Origin: DASPJQ01 sp035299065
Lineage (GTDB): Bacteria > Bacteroidota > Bacteroidia > Flavobacteriales_D > UBA2798
Length of the DNA: 41,009 nt
Direction of reading: 5' to 3'
Assembly (NCBI GenBank): GCA_035299065.1
Contig: DATGXI010000121.1
Coordinates: forward strand, 1-41,009
How positions within the stretch are numbered: the first letter of the stretch is position 1; each line of letters opens with the position of its first letter. The position numbers and the translations under genes were made by a program. Under the pieces are notes generated by a model that did not search any database, had not been told where the DNA came from, and saw only the letters and a program-made list of their open reading frames with translations. Of this stretch, positions 8,129 to 17,545 are shown piece by piece.

Positions 8129-10120
8129 ATGCACGTCATGAACAAACTATCAGTTATAACCCTTGTAACCCTTACACTGCTTGCGCATAACTCTTTTTCA
8201 CAGCAAAAAGACGAGGTCATAATGACCGTAAAAAGTAAACCTGTTTATAAATCAGAATTCGAAAACATTTACAAAAAAAACAACAAAGAAGTAAATGTTT
8301 CCAAAGAAGCGCTTGACGAATACATGGTTTTGTTTACCAACTTTAAGCTGAAAGTTACCGAAGCCGAGGAATTGGGAATGGACACCGTTCGTAAATTTCG
8401 TGATGAGCTGGAAGGCTATCGCAAACAATTGGCAAAACCTTACCTGGTTGACAATAATCTTAACGACAACCTTATTTCAGAGGCTTATGAGCGGTTAAAA
8501 ACAGAAGTGCGCGCAAGCCATATACTTGTTAAGTGCGAGCAGGATGCCACACCTGAAGACACCATGAAAGCCTATAAAAAAGCATTGAGCATTCGTGACA
8601 AGGTTTTAAAAGCCGATTTTGCAACCATTGCCGCAATGCCAGGTATGAGCGATGATCCATCTGCCGTAAAAAACAAAGGCGACCTTGGTTACTTTACCTC
8701 AATGCAAATGGTTTATCCATTTGAAAACGCATGTTACAAATTAAAAGTTGGCGAAGTAAGCATGCCAGTGCGTACCCGCTTTGGTTACCATATTTTAAAA
8801 GTAGTTGATAAACGCCCTTCACGCGGGCAAATTCGTGTTTCGCACATTATGATTGTTGCAAAACCTGAAGACCCTGCTGACAAACAGGAAAACGCACGAA
8901 AAAAGGCAGAAGAAATTTTAGGAAAAGCAAAAGCAGGCGAAGATTTTGCTGCCCTGGCTACGCAATATTCCGAAGACCAGAGTTCGGCACGTAAGGGTGG
9001 TGAACTACCAATATTCGGATCAGGACGCATGGTTCCCGAATTTGAAGACGCAGCTTTTTCGCTTACAAAAGATGGAGAAATTTCAAACGTGATTAAAACA
9101 AATTACGGTTATCATATCATCAAACGATTGGAGCTAAAACAGCTTGAACCATTTGAAGAGAAAAAAGCAGAATTGAAACAAAAAATACAACGCGACACAC
9201 GCTCTTTCCTCCCTAAAAAGTCGTTTATAGCCAAATTGAAAACAAAGTACAATTATACCGACCTGAATAAGAAAAAAGACCTGATGGCTTTTTATGCAGT
9301 TGTTGATACCTCTATTTTTGACAATGAGTGGAAAATGGAAAAAGCCAAGGGGCTTGAAAAACCACTTGCCAAATTTGCGAACAAAACATTTACACAAAAA
9401 GACTTTGCTTTGTATTTGTGGAAAAACCAACGCAAGCAAAAAAACCAGGAAATCAAGGCATATATCAATACCCAATATGAAACTTTCATGGGCGATGAGT
9501 TGATCAACTATGAAGACTCAAAGCTGGAAGAACAATATCCTGAGTTTCGCGCCCTGATGAAAGAATACCGTGATGGAATTTTATTGTTTGATTTGACTGA
9601 CAAAAAAGTATGGTCAAAAGCCGTGAAAGATACAGCTGGCCTGCGCGAGTACTACAATAAAAACAAAACGAACTATATGCACCCTGAGCGTTATGATGTG
9701 GTGATTTATACGGCTAAAGATGCTGAACTTGCAAAAAAAGTACGCGCTGAATTGAAAAAAGGTAAATTGAACGATGATAAAATTCTTGAATTGTTTAACA
9801 AAGACTCACAACTCAACCTTAAAATTGAAAAAGGCATTTTTAGTGCCGAGGAAAAAGATGTGCTGGTGAAATCAGGAGCCTTAACCCAAAAATTGGGTGC
9901 CGACAAGCTTACAACCGATTACAAGGACGCAAGTAACCAAATTGTTTTTATCAAAATGAAAGAGGTATTGAAACCAAGTCCTAAATCATTGATTGAGGCC
10001 AAAGGCCCTATCACAAGCGATTACCAGACATGGCTTGAAACCGAATGGATTAAATCACTAAAGGAGAAATATCCCGTAGTTGTGAATAAAGACGTTTTAT
10101 ACGGAATCAAAAAAGACTAA
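8129..10120 (+). CDS. Periplasmic PpiC/SurA-type peptidylprolyl isomerase with two parvulin domains
   Basis: 663 residues with a signal peptide (LSVITLVTLTLLAHNSFSQ). Two parvulin domains are visible: one begins at VRASHILVKC and closes with TRFGYHILKVVDKR; the second begins at IRVSHIMIVAK and closes with TNYGYHIIKRLE. The long C-terminal part is helical and charged, without a recognised domain. Such proteins assist folding and transit of outer-membrane proteins. ATG 8138 is an equally good start three codons in. It is the first of three consecutive SurA-like genes; a terminator-like hairpin separates it from the second. Confidence 0.9.
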   Translation: MHVMNKLSVITLVTLTLLAHNSFSQQKDEVIMTVKSKPVYKSEFENIYKKNNKEVNVSKEALDEYMVLFTNFKLKVTEAEELGMDTVRKFRDELEGYRKQLAKPYLVDNNLNDNLISEAYERLKTEVRASHILVKCEQDATPEDTMKAYKKALSIRDKVLKADFATIAAMPGMSDDPSAVKNKGDLGYFTSMQMVYPFENACYKLKVGEVSMPVRTRFGYHILKVVDKRPSRGQIRVSHIMIVAKPEDPADKQENARKKAEEILGKAKAGEDFAALATQYSEDQSSARKGGELPIFGSGRMVPEFEDAAFSLTKDGEISNVIKTNYGYHIIKRLELKQLEPFEEKKAELKQKIQRDTRSFLPKKSFIAKLKTKYNYTDLNKKKDLMAFYAVVDTSIFDNEWKMEKAKGLEKPLAKFANKTFTQKDFALYLWKNQRKQKNQEIKAYINTQYETFMGDELINYEDSKLEEQYPEFRALMKEYRDGILLFDLTDKKVWSKAVKDTAGLREYYNKNKTNYMHPERYDVVIYTAKDAELAKKVRAELKKGKLNDDKILELFNKDSQLNLKIEKGIFSAEEKDVLVKSGALTQKLGADKLTTDYKDASNQIVFIKMKEVLKPSPKSLIEAKGPITSDYQTWLETEWIKSLKEKYPVVVNKDVLYGIKKD

Positions 10121-10125
10121 AGCGC

Positions 10126-10157
10126 AAAGGGGACTCAAAAAGTCCCTTTTGATTTTT
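10126..10157 (+). terminator. Intrinsic terminator between the first two SurA-like genes
   Basis: Bases 10126-10135 pair with 10141-10150 (core GGGACT/AGTCCC) around a 5-base CAAAA loop, followed by GATTTTTT. It ends just before the next start codon, so the downstream gene relies on read-through or an unseen promoter. Confidence 0.7.
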
Positions 10158-10159
10158 TA

Positions 10160-11011
10160 ATGAATTTTAACCTGCCCATAAATTTAATACTCCTATCTTC
10201 ATTTTACATGATGGGCACTGTTTCATGCGGTAATGAAGCTTCGGGCGAAAAAGTTCTTGCCCGTGTTGGCGATGCTTACCTGTATGCTTCCGATCTTGAA
10301 GGCATGCCCGCAACAAATGACAGCATTGGATTTGTCAGAAATTACACGCGAAACTGGATAAACAACCAGGTTTTGGTGCAGGCCACCAGCAGCAATGCCG
10401 AATCAACAAGCGAAATAGACCGTAAAGTAGAAAAATTCAGGCAAGACCTTTTGCTGGCTGAATATGAAAAACAATTCCTGGCGAAAAAACTGGACACAAC
10501 AGTAACCGAAAAGCAGGTAAGCGAGTTTTACACCAATCACAAATCACTGTTTGAATTGCGTGACTACGTGGTAAATGTTTTTTACATGAAATTTGATGCA
10601 ACTGAAAAAACAGCGGCAACAGCTGGTAAAGAAATTCAAAGTTGCAAATCTTATGAAGACGCTAAACGTGTTGAAGAAAAATATGCCCCGGTTGCAACCA
10701 ATTCCTACCTGGATACCAACGCCTGGTTATTTTTTAATGACTTGTTGCGCGAAGTTCCCGTAAACGTTGAAGACAAAGCACGTTTTTTACAAAAAAATGA
10801 TTTTTTTGAAACCAGCAGCGATGATGAAGTTTATTATGTACGCATTTTTGATTATAAGCTAAAAGACGAAACATCGCCCATGCCACTTGTCAAATCCAAA
10901 ATAAAGACCTTTGTATTGCGTGAACGCTCGCAAAAACTCATTGAAGAAAACCGTAAGGCACTTATAAAAAAATTCAACAGCGAAAATGAAATTGAAAATT
11001 ATGTCAAATAA
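10160..11011 (+). CDS. Lipoprotein resembling the SurA chaperone domain, no parvulin domain
   Basis: 283 residues. A lipobox ends at Cys23 (MGTVSCG), so the mature protein is probably lipid-anchored in the periplasm. The body is SurA N-domain-like: LARVGDAYLYASDLE matches the usual VGD...I..SDL opening, followed by helices with INNQVLVQ and VTEKQVSEFYTNHKSLF. No xSHI..GYHI parvulin core can be found, so it should act as a chaperone rather than an isomerase. It overlaps the next gene, itself a SurA homologue, by about ten bases, implying coexpression and likely joint work on outer-membrane protein biogenesis. Confidence 0.82.
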   Translation: MNFNLPINLILLSSFYMMGTVSCGNEASGEKVLARVGDAYLYASDLEGMPATNDSIGFVRNYTRNWINNQVLVQATSSNAESTSEIDRKVEKFRQDLLLAEYEKQFLAKKLDTTVTEKQVSEFYTNHKSLFELRDYVVNVFYMKFDATEKTAATAGKEIQSCKSYEDAKRVEEKYAPVATNSYLDTNAWLFFNDLLREVPVNVEDKARFLQKNDFFETSSDDEVYYVRIFDYKLKDETSPMPLVKSKIKTFVLRERSQKLIEENRKALIKKFNSENEIENYVK

Positions 11012-12341
11012 ATTACTGGTACTTGTTTTTGTATTGACTGCTTTTGCAGGAAATGCACAACAAAACATTGACCGCATTATTGCCATTGTGGGTGACAAAA
11101 TTATTTTGCACAGCGACATTGACAACCAGGTAAAACAGGCCTCACAGGAACAGATAAACCTTGGCGATAATCCCTATTGCACTGTGCTGGAAGAAACCAT
11201 GTTCCAAAAACTATTGGTACACCAGGCCGATGTGGATAGCTTGCCTGTAAAGGACGAAATGGTTGAGCAGGAACTTGAGCAACGTTTGCGTTATTTTATT
11301 GCGCAAATAGGCAGCAAGGAAAAATTTGAAGAATATTATGGGAAATCGACCGAGAAATTCAAGGAAGATTTTCGCGAAGCCATTCGTGAAAGGATGAAAG
11401 CACAGCAAATGCAACAAAAAATTAGCGGTGATATTAAGGTAACCCCAAAAGAAATAAGGGATTTCTTTTATAATATACCCAAGGACAGTTTACCGTTTAT
11501 GGGTTCAAAAATTGAAATGGCCCACCTGGTTAAAATGCCTAAAGTTACGGCCGAAGAAAAACTAAGGGTTCGTGAATTGCTCAATCAAAAACGAACAGAT
11601 ATTTTAGAAGGTAAAGAATCATTCCGTATGGTTGCCGTTGAAATTTCAGAAGACCCGGGCACCAACACAAAAGGTGGCGAGTTTGAAATGATTACCAAAG
11701 GTACATTCGTAAAAGAATTTGACGCGGCAGCCTTTTCACTGAAAGAAGGCGATGTGTCAGAAGTTTTTGAAACAGAATTCGGTTACCATATTTTCCAGTT
11801 GCTGGAACGTAGAGGTGAAATGTATCGCGGAAGACACATTTTGGTAAAACCAAAAGTAACACAGTTGCAAATGGCCGCAGCCTCACAAAAAATTGACAGT
11901 ATTTATGCCGAAATAAAAAGCGGGAAAATCACATTTGAAGATGCTGTAAAAAAATACAGTGATGACGAAGAGACAAAATTCAACAACGGCAAAATTTACA
12001 ATACGGAAACAGGCGACACTCATTTTGACAACAAAGAAGTTGACAAACAACTTTTTATTACAATTGACGGTATGGAACCTGGCGATATTTCAGAACCCGT
12101 GTTTATGCAAACCCCCGACCAAAAACAAGGAATTCGCATTGTAAAATTAATTACACGCAGCTCACCACATGTTGCCAGCCTTGAAACCGATTATCCACAA
12201 ATATCAGAAGCCGCTTTGAGCGACAAAAAAAATAAAGCCATTGTAAAATGGGTAAAAACAAAAACAAGAAGCATGTATGTTTGGGTTGAGGATGAACAGC
12301 GTAAATGCGATTTTGAATACCCATGGTTTAAAGAACAATAA
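11001..12341 (+). CDS. SurA-like periplasmic peptidylprolyl isomerase
   Basis: About 446 residues from ATG 11001, chosen because it gives a compact signal peptide (MSNKLLVLVFVLTAFAGNAQ); ATG 10986 would add five residues. The mature protein opens with NIDRIIAIVGDKIILHSDID, the classic SurA start, followed by the helical chaperone region and a clear parvulin domain (GSKIEMAHLVKMPK to TEFGYHIFQLLERRG). A second parvulin-like part follows from RGRHILVKPKV. Expected role: periplasmic chaperone for outer-membrane barrels. The start lies inside the end of the preceding lipoprotein gene, so the two are translationally linked. Confidence 0.92.
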   Translation: MSNKLLVLVFVLTAFAGNAQQNIDRIIAIVGDKIILHSDIDNQVKQASQEQINLGDNPYCTVLEETMFQKLLVHQADVDSLPVKDEMVEQELEQRLRYFIAQIGSKEKFEEYYGKSTEKFKEDFREAIRERMKAQQMQQKISGDIKVTPKEIRDFFYNIPKDSLPFMGSKIEMAHLVKMPKVTAEEKLRVRELLNQKRTDILEGKESFRMVAVEISEDPGTNTKGGEFEMITKGTFVKEFDAAAFSLKEGDVSEVFETEFGYHIFQLLERRGEMYRGRHILVKPKVTQLQMAAASQKIDSIYAEIKSGKITFEDAVKKYSDDEETKFNNGKIYNTETGDTHFDNKEVDKQLFITIDGMEPGDISEPVFMQTPDQKQGIRIVKLITRSSPHVASLETDYPQISEAALSDKKNKAIVKWVKTKTRSMYVWVEDEQRKCDFEYPWFKEQ

Positions 12342-12372
12342 AACCTATTAACCAATAATAACCATTAACTAA

Positions 12373-13335
12373 ATGCAATTTAAATCAGACGTAGAAGCGG
12401 TAGAATATTTTGTACAGCAATCTAAAAAGCTCAATAGCGAAATAGGAAAAGTAATTGTTGGCCAGCGCGAAGTGGTTGACCAGGTAATGATCTCTGTTTT
12501 CAGCAAAGGTCACGTTTTGCTTGTGGGAGTTCCCGGCCTGGCAAAAACCCTATTGGTAAACACCATTGCCGATACACTTGGCTTAAGCTTTAAACGCATA
12601 CAATTTACCCCCGACCTTATGCCGGGTGACATTATTGGTTCCGAAATTCTGGATGAGAACAGGAATTTCAAGTTCATTAAAGGACCTTTATTTGCAAACA
12701 TTATTCTTGCCGATGAGATCAACCGTACACCACCTAAAACACAATCAGCCTTGCTTGAGGCCATGCAGGAACGCAGTGTAACAGCTGCTGGAGTGCGTTA
12801 CACGTTAGATAAGCCTTTCTTTGTACTTGCCACACAAAACCCTATTGAGCAGGAAGGAACTTATCCCCTGCCAGAGGCACAATTGGACCGTTTTATGATG
12901 AATGTTTGGGTTGATTATCCAACATTCAGCGAAGAGGTACAGGTTGTAAAAAGCACCACTACGGAAAAAACAGCCACGGCCAGCTCAATTATGTCGGCCG
13001 ATGAAATTTTATTTTTCCAGGAACTGGTTCGTAAAATACCTGTAACCGATAATGTAATTGAGTATGCTGTGGGATTAACCGCAAAAACGCGTCCCGGTGG
13101 CGACAAAGCTACCGATCTTATAAAAAAATATATTTCATGGGGTGCAGGTCCGCGTGCATCACAATATCTTGTATTGGGTGCAAAATGCCATGCCGCATTA
13201 CACGGTAAATTTTCGCCCGATATTGAAGATGTAAGAGCGGTTGCTATTCCGGTTTTACGTCACCGCATTGTGCGCAATTACATTGCAGAGGCTGAAGGAT
13301 ATACCGTTGAGAAGATCATTGGGTCGATTTTATAA
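12373..13335 (+). CDS. MoxR-family AAA ATPase
   Basis: 320 residues. Walker A is GVPGLAKT at 52-59, Walker B with Asp114-Glu115 in IILADEINR, then the MoxR signature TPPKTQSALLEAMQE, sensor region VLATQNPIEQEGTYPLPEAQLDRF (read as two overlapping motifs NPIEQEGTYPLPEAQ and LDRFMM) and the C-terminal lid ending VRHRIVRN-like PVLRHRIVRNY. MoxR ATPases act as chaperones for maturation of metalloenzymes or complexes, usually beside DUF58 and von Willebrand-A genes. No such partners follow here: the next gene is an unrelated secreted protein, so the cognate partners are elsewhere or the cluster is upstream-anchored to the SurA genes 31 bases away. Confidence 0.94.
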   Translation: MQFKSDVEAVEYFVQQSKKLNSEIGKVIVGQREVVDQVMISVFSKGHVLLVGVPGLAKTLLVNTIADTLGLSFKRIQFTPDLMPGDIIGSEILDENRNFKFIKGPLFANIILADEINRTPPKTQSALLEAMQERSVTAAGVRYTLDKPFFVLATQNPIEQEGTYPLPEAQLDRFMMNVWVDYPTFSEEVQVVKSTTTEKTATASSIMSADEILFFQELVRKIPVTDNVIEYAVGLTAKTRPGGDKATDLIKKYISWGAGPRASQYLVLGAKCHAALHGKFSPDIEDVRAVAIPVLRHRIVRNYIAEAEGYTVEKIIGSIL

Positions 13336-13339
13336 TTCA

Positions 13340-13371
13340 TTGCAACCGGCATCATTTTTTCATTAAATTTA
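13340..13371 (+). promoter_or_regulatory. Possible Bacteroidota promoter for the beta-helix gene
   Basis: TTG at 13340-13342, a 21-base spacer, then TAAATTTA at 13364-13371, one mismatch from TAnnTTTG. It lies 16 bases before the ATG. Weak. Confidence 0.3.
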
Positions 13372-13387
13372 GCTAAACCAATATTTA

Positions 13388-14521
13388 ATGAAAACGTTTA
13401 CTTCTATTTTCCTTTTTCTTATTGCTGCGGCAGGTTTTTCCCAAATAAAAGTTGACGATTATTATCAATCATCAGACGGAAAAAACTGGTCACCGGCCAT
13501 TCAACGTGCCATGAACGCACTCGATTCGCTTGGCCACGGCTCACTTGAATTTACCGGTACAAAAAACTACTATGTAACATCCAGTATTGAATTACCACGC
13601 TACGGCAAAGGTGGGCGCAAAATTTTTGTGCTGAATGGAAACGGATGTTCAATAAATACAACCGATTCAATTTCCATATTTAATCGCGTTCCCGGGAATC
13701 AGAAAGAAGCACTGGACAAAATGATGAGCCTTCGTTTTACCATTAATGATTTTACCATTGTTGGCGGAAAAAAAGGAATCAACATTGGAGCCACGTATGG
13801 AACAAGTATCAACCATTGCAATTTTATAAATCAAACACAATCAGCAATCGATATTCAATTTGGTTTAAACACCAGTATTTTTCAGTGCAACAGTACTGGT
13901 GCATGCAAAAATCATTTTGTACTGCGTACCGGCAGTGATTGGGGCGGAAATGCTATTAACAGTCAAAGCAATCATTCGGTCATTGACATGTGCCGTGTGT
14001 ATGCAGGTAAAGGGGGAAATTCAGCGTTCATGGTTTTGGGCTCAAGCGGGTGCGTCATACGCGATTGCATAAGCGAAGGGAGCCATGAAATTTCTTACAG
14101 CATTTACTTTGATTATGCAAAAAGCACATGTGTTCGTTTGTTTAAGGTTGAAAATTTACACCTTGAGCATGCTCCGCAAAAAGCAGGAATTTATATTCAC
14201 AACACAGGTATTGCTGTATTGGATGGTATATTTTACCAAATGGGACACAAAGGCGAAGATTTTGCCCTGGTAAAAGCCATTGAAAAATGCGACCAGATTA
14301 CTTTAAAAAATGTACCCTGGTTTGTACCAGGTACAGTCTTGGAGCAGTTTGGTGGAAATGATGGTGCCTGTTGGCTTATTGAGGATTGCAGTAAGGAATT
14401 TTATGATGAAAAAAACTGGCGCATTCATTTTGGAGAAGAGGTAAAAACCAAGTTACCCTATTATTTTAGCGGGCGTGGTTACCGTTACCAACTCAACAAG
14501 GAATTTAAAGGCGGTAAATAA
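13388..14521 (+). CDS. Secreted right-handed beta-helix (pectate-lyase-fold) protein
   Basis: 377 residues with a signal peptide (FTSIFLFLIAAAGFSQ). After an N-terminal cap typical of phage-tail or pectate-lyase-like proteins (SPAIQRAMNALDSLGHG, with GTKNYYVTSSIELPRYG), the body shows repeating short strands rich in Asn, Ile and Gly, for example NIGATYGTSINHCNF, IDIQFGLNTSIFQCNS and SVIDMCRVYAG, as expected for a parallel beta-helix. No catalytic residues can be assigned. It precedes the five KPVIYLYP paralogues in the same direction, but a 96-base gap separates them, so shared function is only a possibility. Confidence 0.8.
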   Translation: MKTFTSIFLFLIAAAGFSQIKVDDYYQSSDGKNWSPAIQRAMNALDSLGHGSLEFTGTKNYYVTSSIELPRYGKGGRKIFVLNGNGCSINTTDSISIFNRVPGNQKEALDKMMSLRFTINDFTIVGGKKGINIGATYGTSINHCNFINQTQSAIDIQFGLNTSIFQCNSTGACKNHFVLRTGSDWGGNAINSQSNHSVIDMCRVYAGKGGNSAFMVLGSSGCVIRDCISEGSHEISYSIYFDYAKSTCVRLFKVENLHLEHAPQKAGIYIHNTGIAVLDGIFYQMGHKGEDFALVKAIEKCDQITLKNVPWFVPGTVLEQFGGNDGACWLIEDCSKEFYDEKNWRIHFGEEVKTKLPYYFSGRGYRYQLNKEFKGGK

Positions 14522-14617
14522 ACCTGGTTTAACCATTTTGTATGTAATTAACTTGGTTTTCTCCAGCCAATTCCTGAACTTTTTACCTGCCTGACTGTAC
14601 ACTGAAAAAACAAACTC

Positions 14618-15577
14618 ATGAAGCGACTGCTTGTTATTTTATTGCTGCCCCTAACAACCTGCTTTGCAGCAGTTAAAGAATCGGACATGCCGTATTACGA
14701 GGTAACGGGAGTTAAGAAAAATTCAACGTTGCCCAAAAACAAAGCACGTATTGTTTTCCATTTTGAAGAGCATTCAGGATTTTGCCTGCGAAATTTGATC
14801 ACCTACAAGATCAACAATGTACAGGCCGCTGACCCTTCACTTGACACACTGGGCAACTATAGCTGCAACATGAATGCCGGCACATATGAGTTTGAATTCT
14901 TCGCCACCTATTGCAACCCCATCAAAACGAAAAAAATTGAACTGAAAAAACAAACCGTTGTCAATATTCTTGTGCATTTTCATTCCAACATGGGACTTAT
15001 TGAGGCCGACAAGCCGGTTATTTACCTTTACCCCACAAAAGAAACCAATGTCTCTGTCACACTTGACTTTAAAGGCGAAATGGATTTTTCGTACCCGGTT
15101 TACCACACTGGATGGAATGTGACGGCTTATCCCGGTGGAACGTTGAAATCAGGACAAAACGAATATGGATACTTATTTTACGAAGGGAAAATTGATTTAC
15201 ATAACTTAAAAACAAACTACACGCAGGGATCTGTTGTGGAAAGCAGCAAGCTTATTTCATTTCTTGAATCGTCACTTGCCTCAATGGGGTTAAACACCAA
15301 AGAAATTGCCGACTTTGTTACCTATTGGGCGCCACGTATGATGAAAAACGAAAAAAATTGTGTGCACTTTATGCTGACTGACGCCTACGATCAAATTGCC
15401 GGCATTAAAGTTGTACCAACCCCCGATAACGTTTTGCGCGTGTATATGTTGTGGGATGCATTTGACCCGGCTCATCCCGTACTTATGACAAAACAAACGT
15501 TTATTCCCATAAAACGTGAAGGATTTACGGTTGTTGAATGGGGCGGATCTGAAATAAATATAAACCCTAACAATTAA
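14618..15577 (+). CDS. KPVIYLYP-domain secreted protein, paralogue 1 of 5
   Basis: 319 residues with a signal peptide (RLLVILLLPLTTCFA). An N-terminal beta-sandwich-like region (about 25-125, with paired cysteines in SGFCLRN, YSCNM and TYCNP) is followed by the family domain, which opens with KPVIYLYP at 132-139 and contains TYPVYH-like FSYPVYHTGW, YGYLFYEG, a helical SSLASMGLNTKEIADFVTYWAPRM segment, FMLTDAYDQIAGI and the C-terminal FTVVEWGGSE. I recognise this motif set as recurring in uncharacterised bacterial proteins but know no function. It heads a run of five paralogues; paralogue 2 starts 4 bases after its stop. Confidence 0.83.
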   Translation: MKRLLVILLLPLTTCFAAVKESDMPYYEVTGVKKNSTLPKNKARIVFHFEEHSGFCLRNLITYKINNVQAADPSLDTLGNYSCNMNAGTYEFEFFATYCNPIKTKKIELKKQTVVNILVHFHSNMGLIEADKPVIYLYPTKETNVSVTLDFKGEMDFSYPVYHTGWNVTAYPGGTLKSGQNEYGYLFYEGKIDLHNLKTNYTQGSVVESSKLISFLESSLASMGLNTKEIADFVTYWAPRMMKNEKNCVHFMLTDAYDQIAGIKVVPTPDNVLRVYMLWDAFDPAHPVLMTKQTFIPIKREGFTVVEWGGSEININPNN

Positions 15578-15581
15578 TCAT

Positions 15582-16568
15582 ATGCGATTTTTATTATTTC
15601 TGTGTTGTTTTATAATATTGTTTCCCGGCTTCTCACAAAACAGGAAAGATACCACCCGGTTTGTAAAAATTGGCAATGCACCTGAATACGAAATCACAAA
15701 AACGGTTTCTAATAAAAAAAATCCGAACACTGTTATTCTTAACGTGACTTTTGAACCTTATGACGATGACTATCCGCGTGGAATAAAACTAAAGATCAAA
15801 GGCAAAACAATTGAAGTTAAGCCCGATGCATATTATAAATTTTCTTATCGCATGCAGCCGGGTAAATTTCCGCTTGAATTCACCTCATCAGGTTCATTTC
15901 CGTTAGTAACTGATACCATTTTATTTTTAAAAGGTACCGAGGTATTTATAACCGTTCAAATGAAACACCAGGTAGGTCGCGCTAAACCCATGAAACCGGT
16001 CATTTACCTTTATCCTGAAAAAAAACAGGAAGTAAACGTTCAATTTAATTTTAATGGAATAACCACTTTTACTTATCCAACATATGCGGAAAATGGCTGG
16101 CAGCTAACCGCACATCCAAATGGAACACTTGAACAAAATGGAAAAGAGTACAATTATTTGTTTTGGGAAGGAGACATGGATGCATCATTACTTCACGTAA
16201 ATACAAGCGAAGGTTCAATTGTAGCGAAAAATGAATTGGTTACATTCTTTGAAAATTCACTCGCATCAATGGGTCTGAATTCAAAAGAAATGCAGGACTT
16301 TATTACCTTTTGGGTGCCAAAAATGCAGGAAAACGAATTGAACTATGTACATTTTTTGGTAAATGAAAACTATGACCGTGTTTCAACACTGGCTGTAAAC
16401 CCTGAACCCGATAATGCGTTGCGGGTATACATGGTTTGGACCGCTTGTCATAATAAGCAATTGGCTATGCCGTTGAGGCAGCAAATTTTTAGCCCTTTAA
16501 AACGCGAAGGGTTTACGGTTATAGAATGGGGTGGATCAGAAGTGAAAAATTTAATAAAAGATTTATGA
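15582..16568 (+). CDS. KPVIYLYP-domain secreted protein, paralogue 2 of 5
   Basis: 328 residues, signal peptide RFLLFLCCFIILFPGFSQ. The N-terminal beta-rich region is the most divergent of the five and lacks the paired cysteines; it has a basic stretch (GIKLKIKGKTIEVK). The conserved domain starts with KPVIYLYP at 138-145 and keeps FTYPTYAENGWQ, YNYLFWEG, NSLASMGLNSKEMQDFITFW, YVHFLVNENYDRVS and FTVIEWGGSE. Its last bases overlap the start of paralogue 3 as ATGA, so the two are translationally coupled. Function unknown. Confidence 0.83.
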   Translation: MRFLLFLCCFIILFPGFSQNRKDTTRFVKIGNAPEYEITKTVSNKKNPNTVILNVTFEPYDDDYPRGIKLKIKGKTIEVKPDAYYKFSYRMQPGKFPLEFTSSGSFPLVTDTILFLKGTEVFITVQMKHQVGRAKPMKPVIYLYPEKKQEVNVQFNFNGITTFTYPTYAENGWQLTAHPNGTLEQNGKEYNYLFWEGDMDASLLHVNTSEGSIVAKNELVTFFENSLASMGLNSKEMQDFITFWVPKMQENELNYVHFLVNENYDRVSTLAVNPEPDNALRVYMVWTACHNKQLAMPLRQQIFSPLKREGFTVIEWGGSEVKNLIKDL

Positions 16569-17539
16569 AAAAAATATTCCTTTTTCTTTTCTTATGCTTT
16601 GTATCATTTCCCGGTTTTTCAAACAAAGGTGAAGATATTGGCCGCGGTGTAACAAAAGTATCAACTGCAACGGTTACCAAAGTTGTTCCAAATAAAACAC
16701 ACCTGGAAGATGTTGTTTTAACTGTTATGTTTAAATGCCCGAGTGATGCCTGTGCTAAAAAAGGCATTAAAATGTACATGAATAAAAATCCATACCCGGT
16801 TAAACTCACAAAGAAAAATGAGTTTGTACACATATTTAAACCGGGCAGGTTCCGGCTTGAATTTACAGGCAATGATTTTTACTCAGCCTCTACCGATACC
16901 ATAAATTTTGAAAAAGGCACCAAAGTTTTTGTTACCGTGGAATTTGAAACTGTGCAGAAAAATATGACTACACGCAAACCCGTAATTTATCTGTATCCCA
17001 TTGAAACTACTGAGGTGAATGTGCAATTGGATTACCATGGCGATTTGGAGTTCACCTACCCACTATATACATCAGGTGGATGGGATGTTAAGGCCTACCC
17101 TGACGGTACACTTGAAGCCGATGGCAAACAATTCAATTACCTGTTTTGGGATGGGAAAATGGACCAGGGCAAATTACAGCCTGACTTTACAAAAGGATGG
17201 GTTATTGAGTCGCAACACTTAACAACATTTCTTGAAAACACACTTGAACAAATTGGGTTGAATTCAAAAGAAACTGCTGATTTTATTACATATTGGGTTC
17301 CAATTATGCAGCAGAATGAAAAAAATTATATTCATTTTTTGCTAAATGAAAATTACAACCAGGTAGCCAATATTCACGTGAGTCCTGAACCCGATCAAAT
17401 GTTGCGTGTATTTATGCTATGGACAAAAGCTGAAAACAATATGCCAGACGTTTTGCCGCAAGTATTTGCCCCATTTGAACGCAACGGTTTTACGTTGATT
17501 GAATGGGGTGGTGCTGAATACGACTTACACACAAAATAA
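16565..17539 (+). CDS. KPVIYLYP-domain secreted protein, paralogue 3 of 5
   Basis: 324 residues from ATG 16565, the start that overlaps the preceding stop as ATGA and gives a proper signal peptide (KKIFLFLFLCFVSFPGFS); the in-frame ATG at 16526 lies inside paralogue 2 and is rejected. The N-terminal beta-sandwich contains a CPSDACAKKGIKMYMNK segment close to that of paralogue 5 (CPEGTCAKKKIQF). The domain begins with KPVIYLYP at 138-145 and retains FTYPLYTSGGWD, FNYLFWDG, NTLEQIGLNSKETADFITYW, YIHFLLNENYNQVANI and FTLIEWGGAE. Function unknown. Confidence 0.83.
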   Translation: MKKIFLFLFLCFVSFPGFSNKGEDIGRGVTKVSTATVTKVVPNKTHLEDVVLTVMFKCPSDACAKKGIKMYMNKNPYPVKLTKKNEFVHIFKPGRFRLEFTGNDFYSASTDTINFEKGTKVFVTVEFETVQKNMTTRKPVIYLYPIETTEVNVQLDYHGDLEFTYPLYTSGGWDVKAYPDGTLEADGKQFNYLFWDGKMDQGKLQPDFTKGWVIESQHLTTFLENTLEQIGLNSKETADFITYWVPIMQQNEKNYIHFLLNENYNQVANIHVSPEPDQMLRVFMLWTKAENNMPDVLPQVFAPFERNGFTLIEWGGAEYDLHTK

Positions 17540-17545
17540 ATAAAC

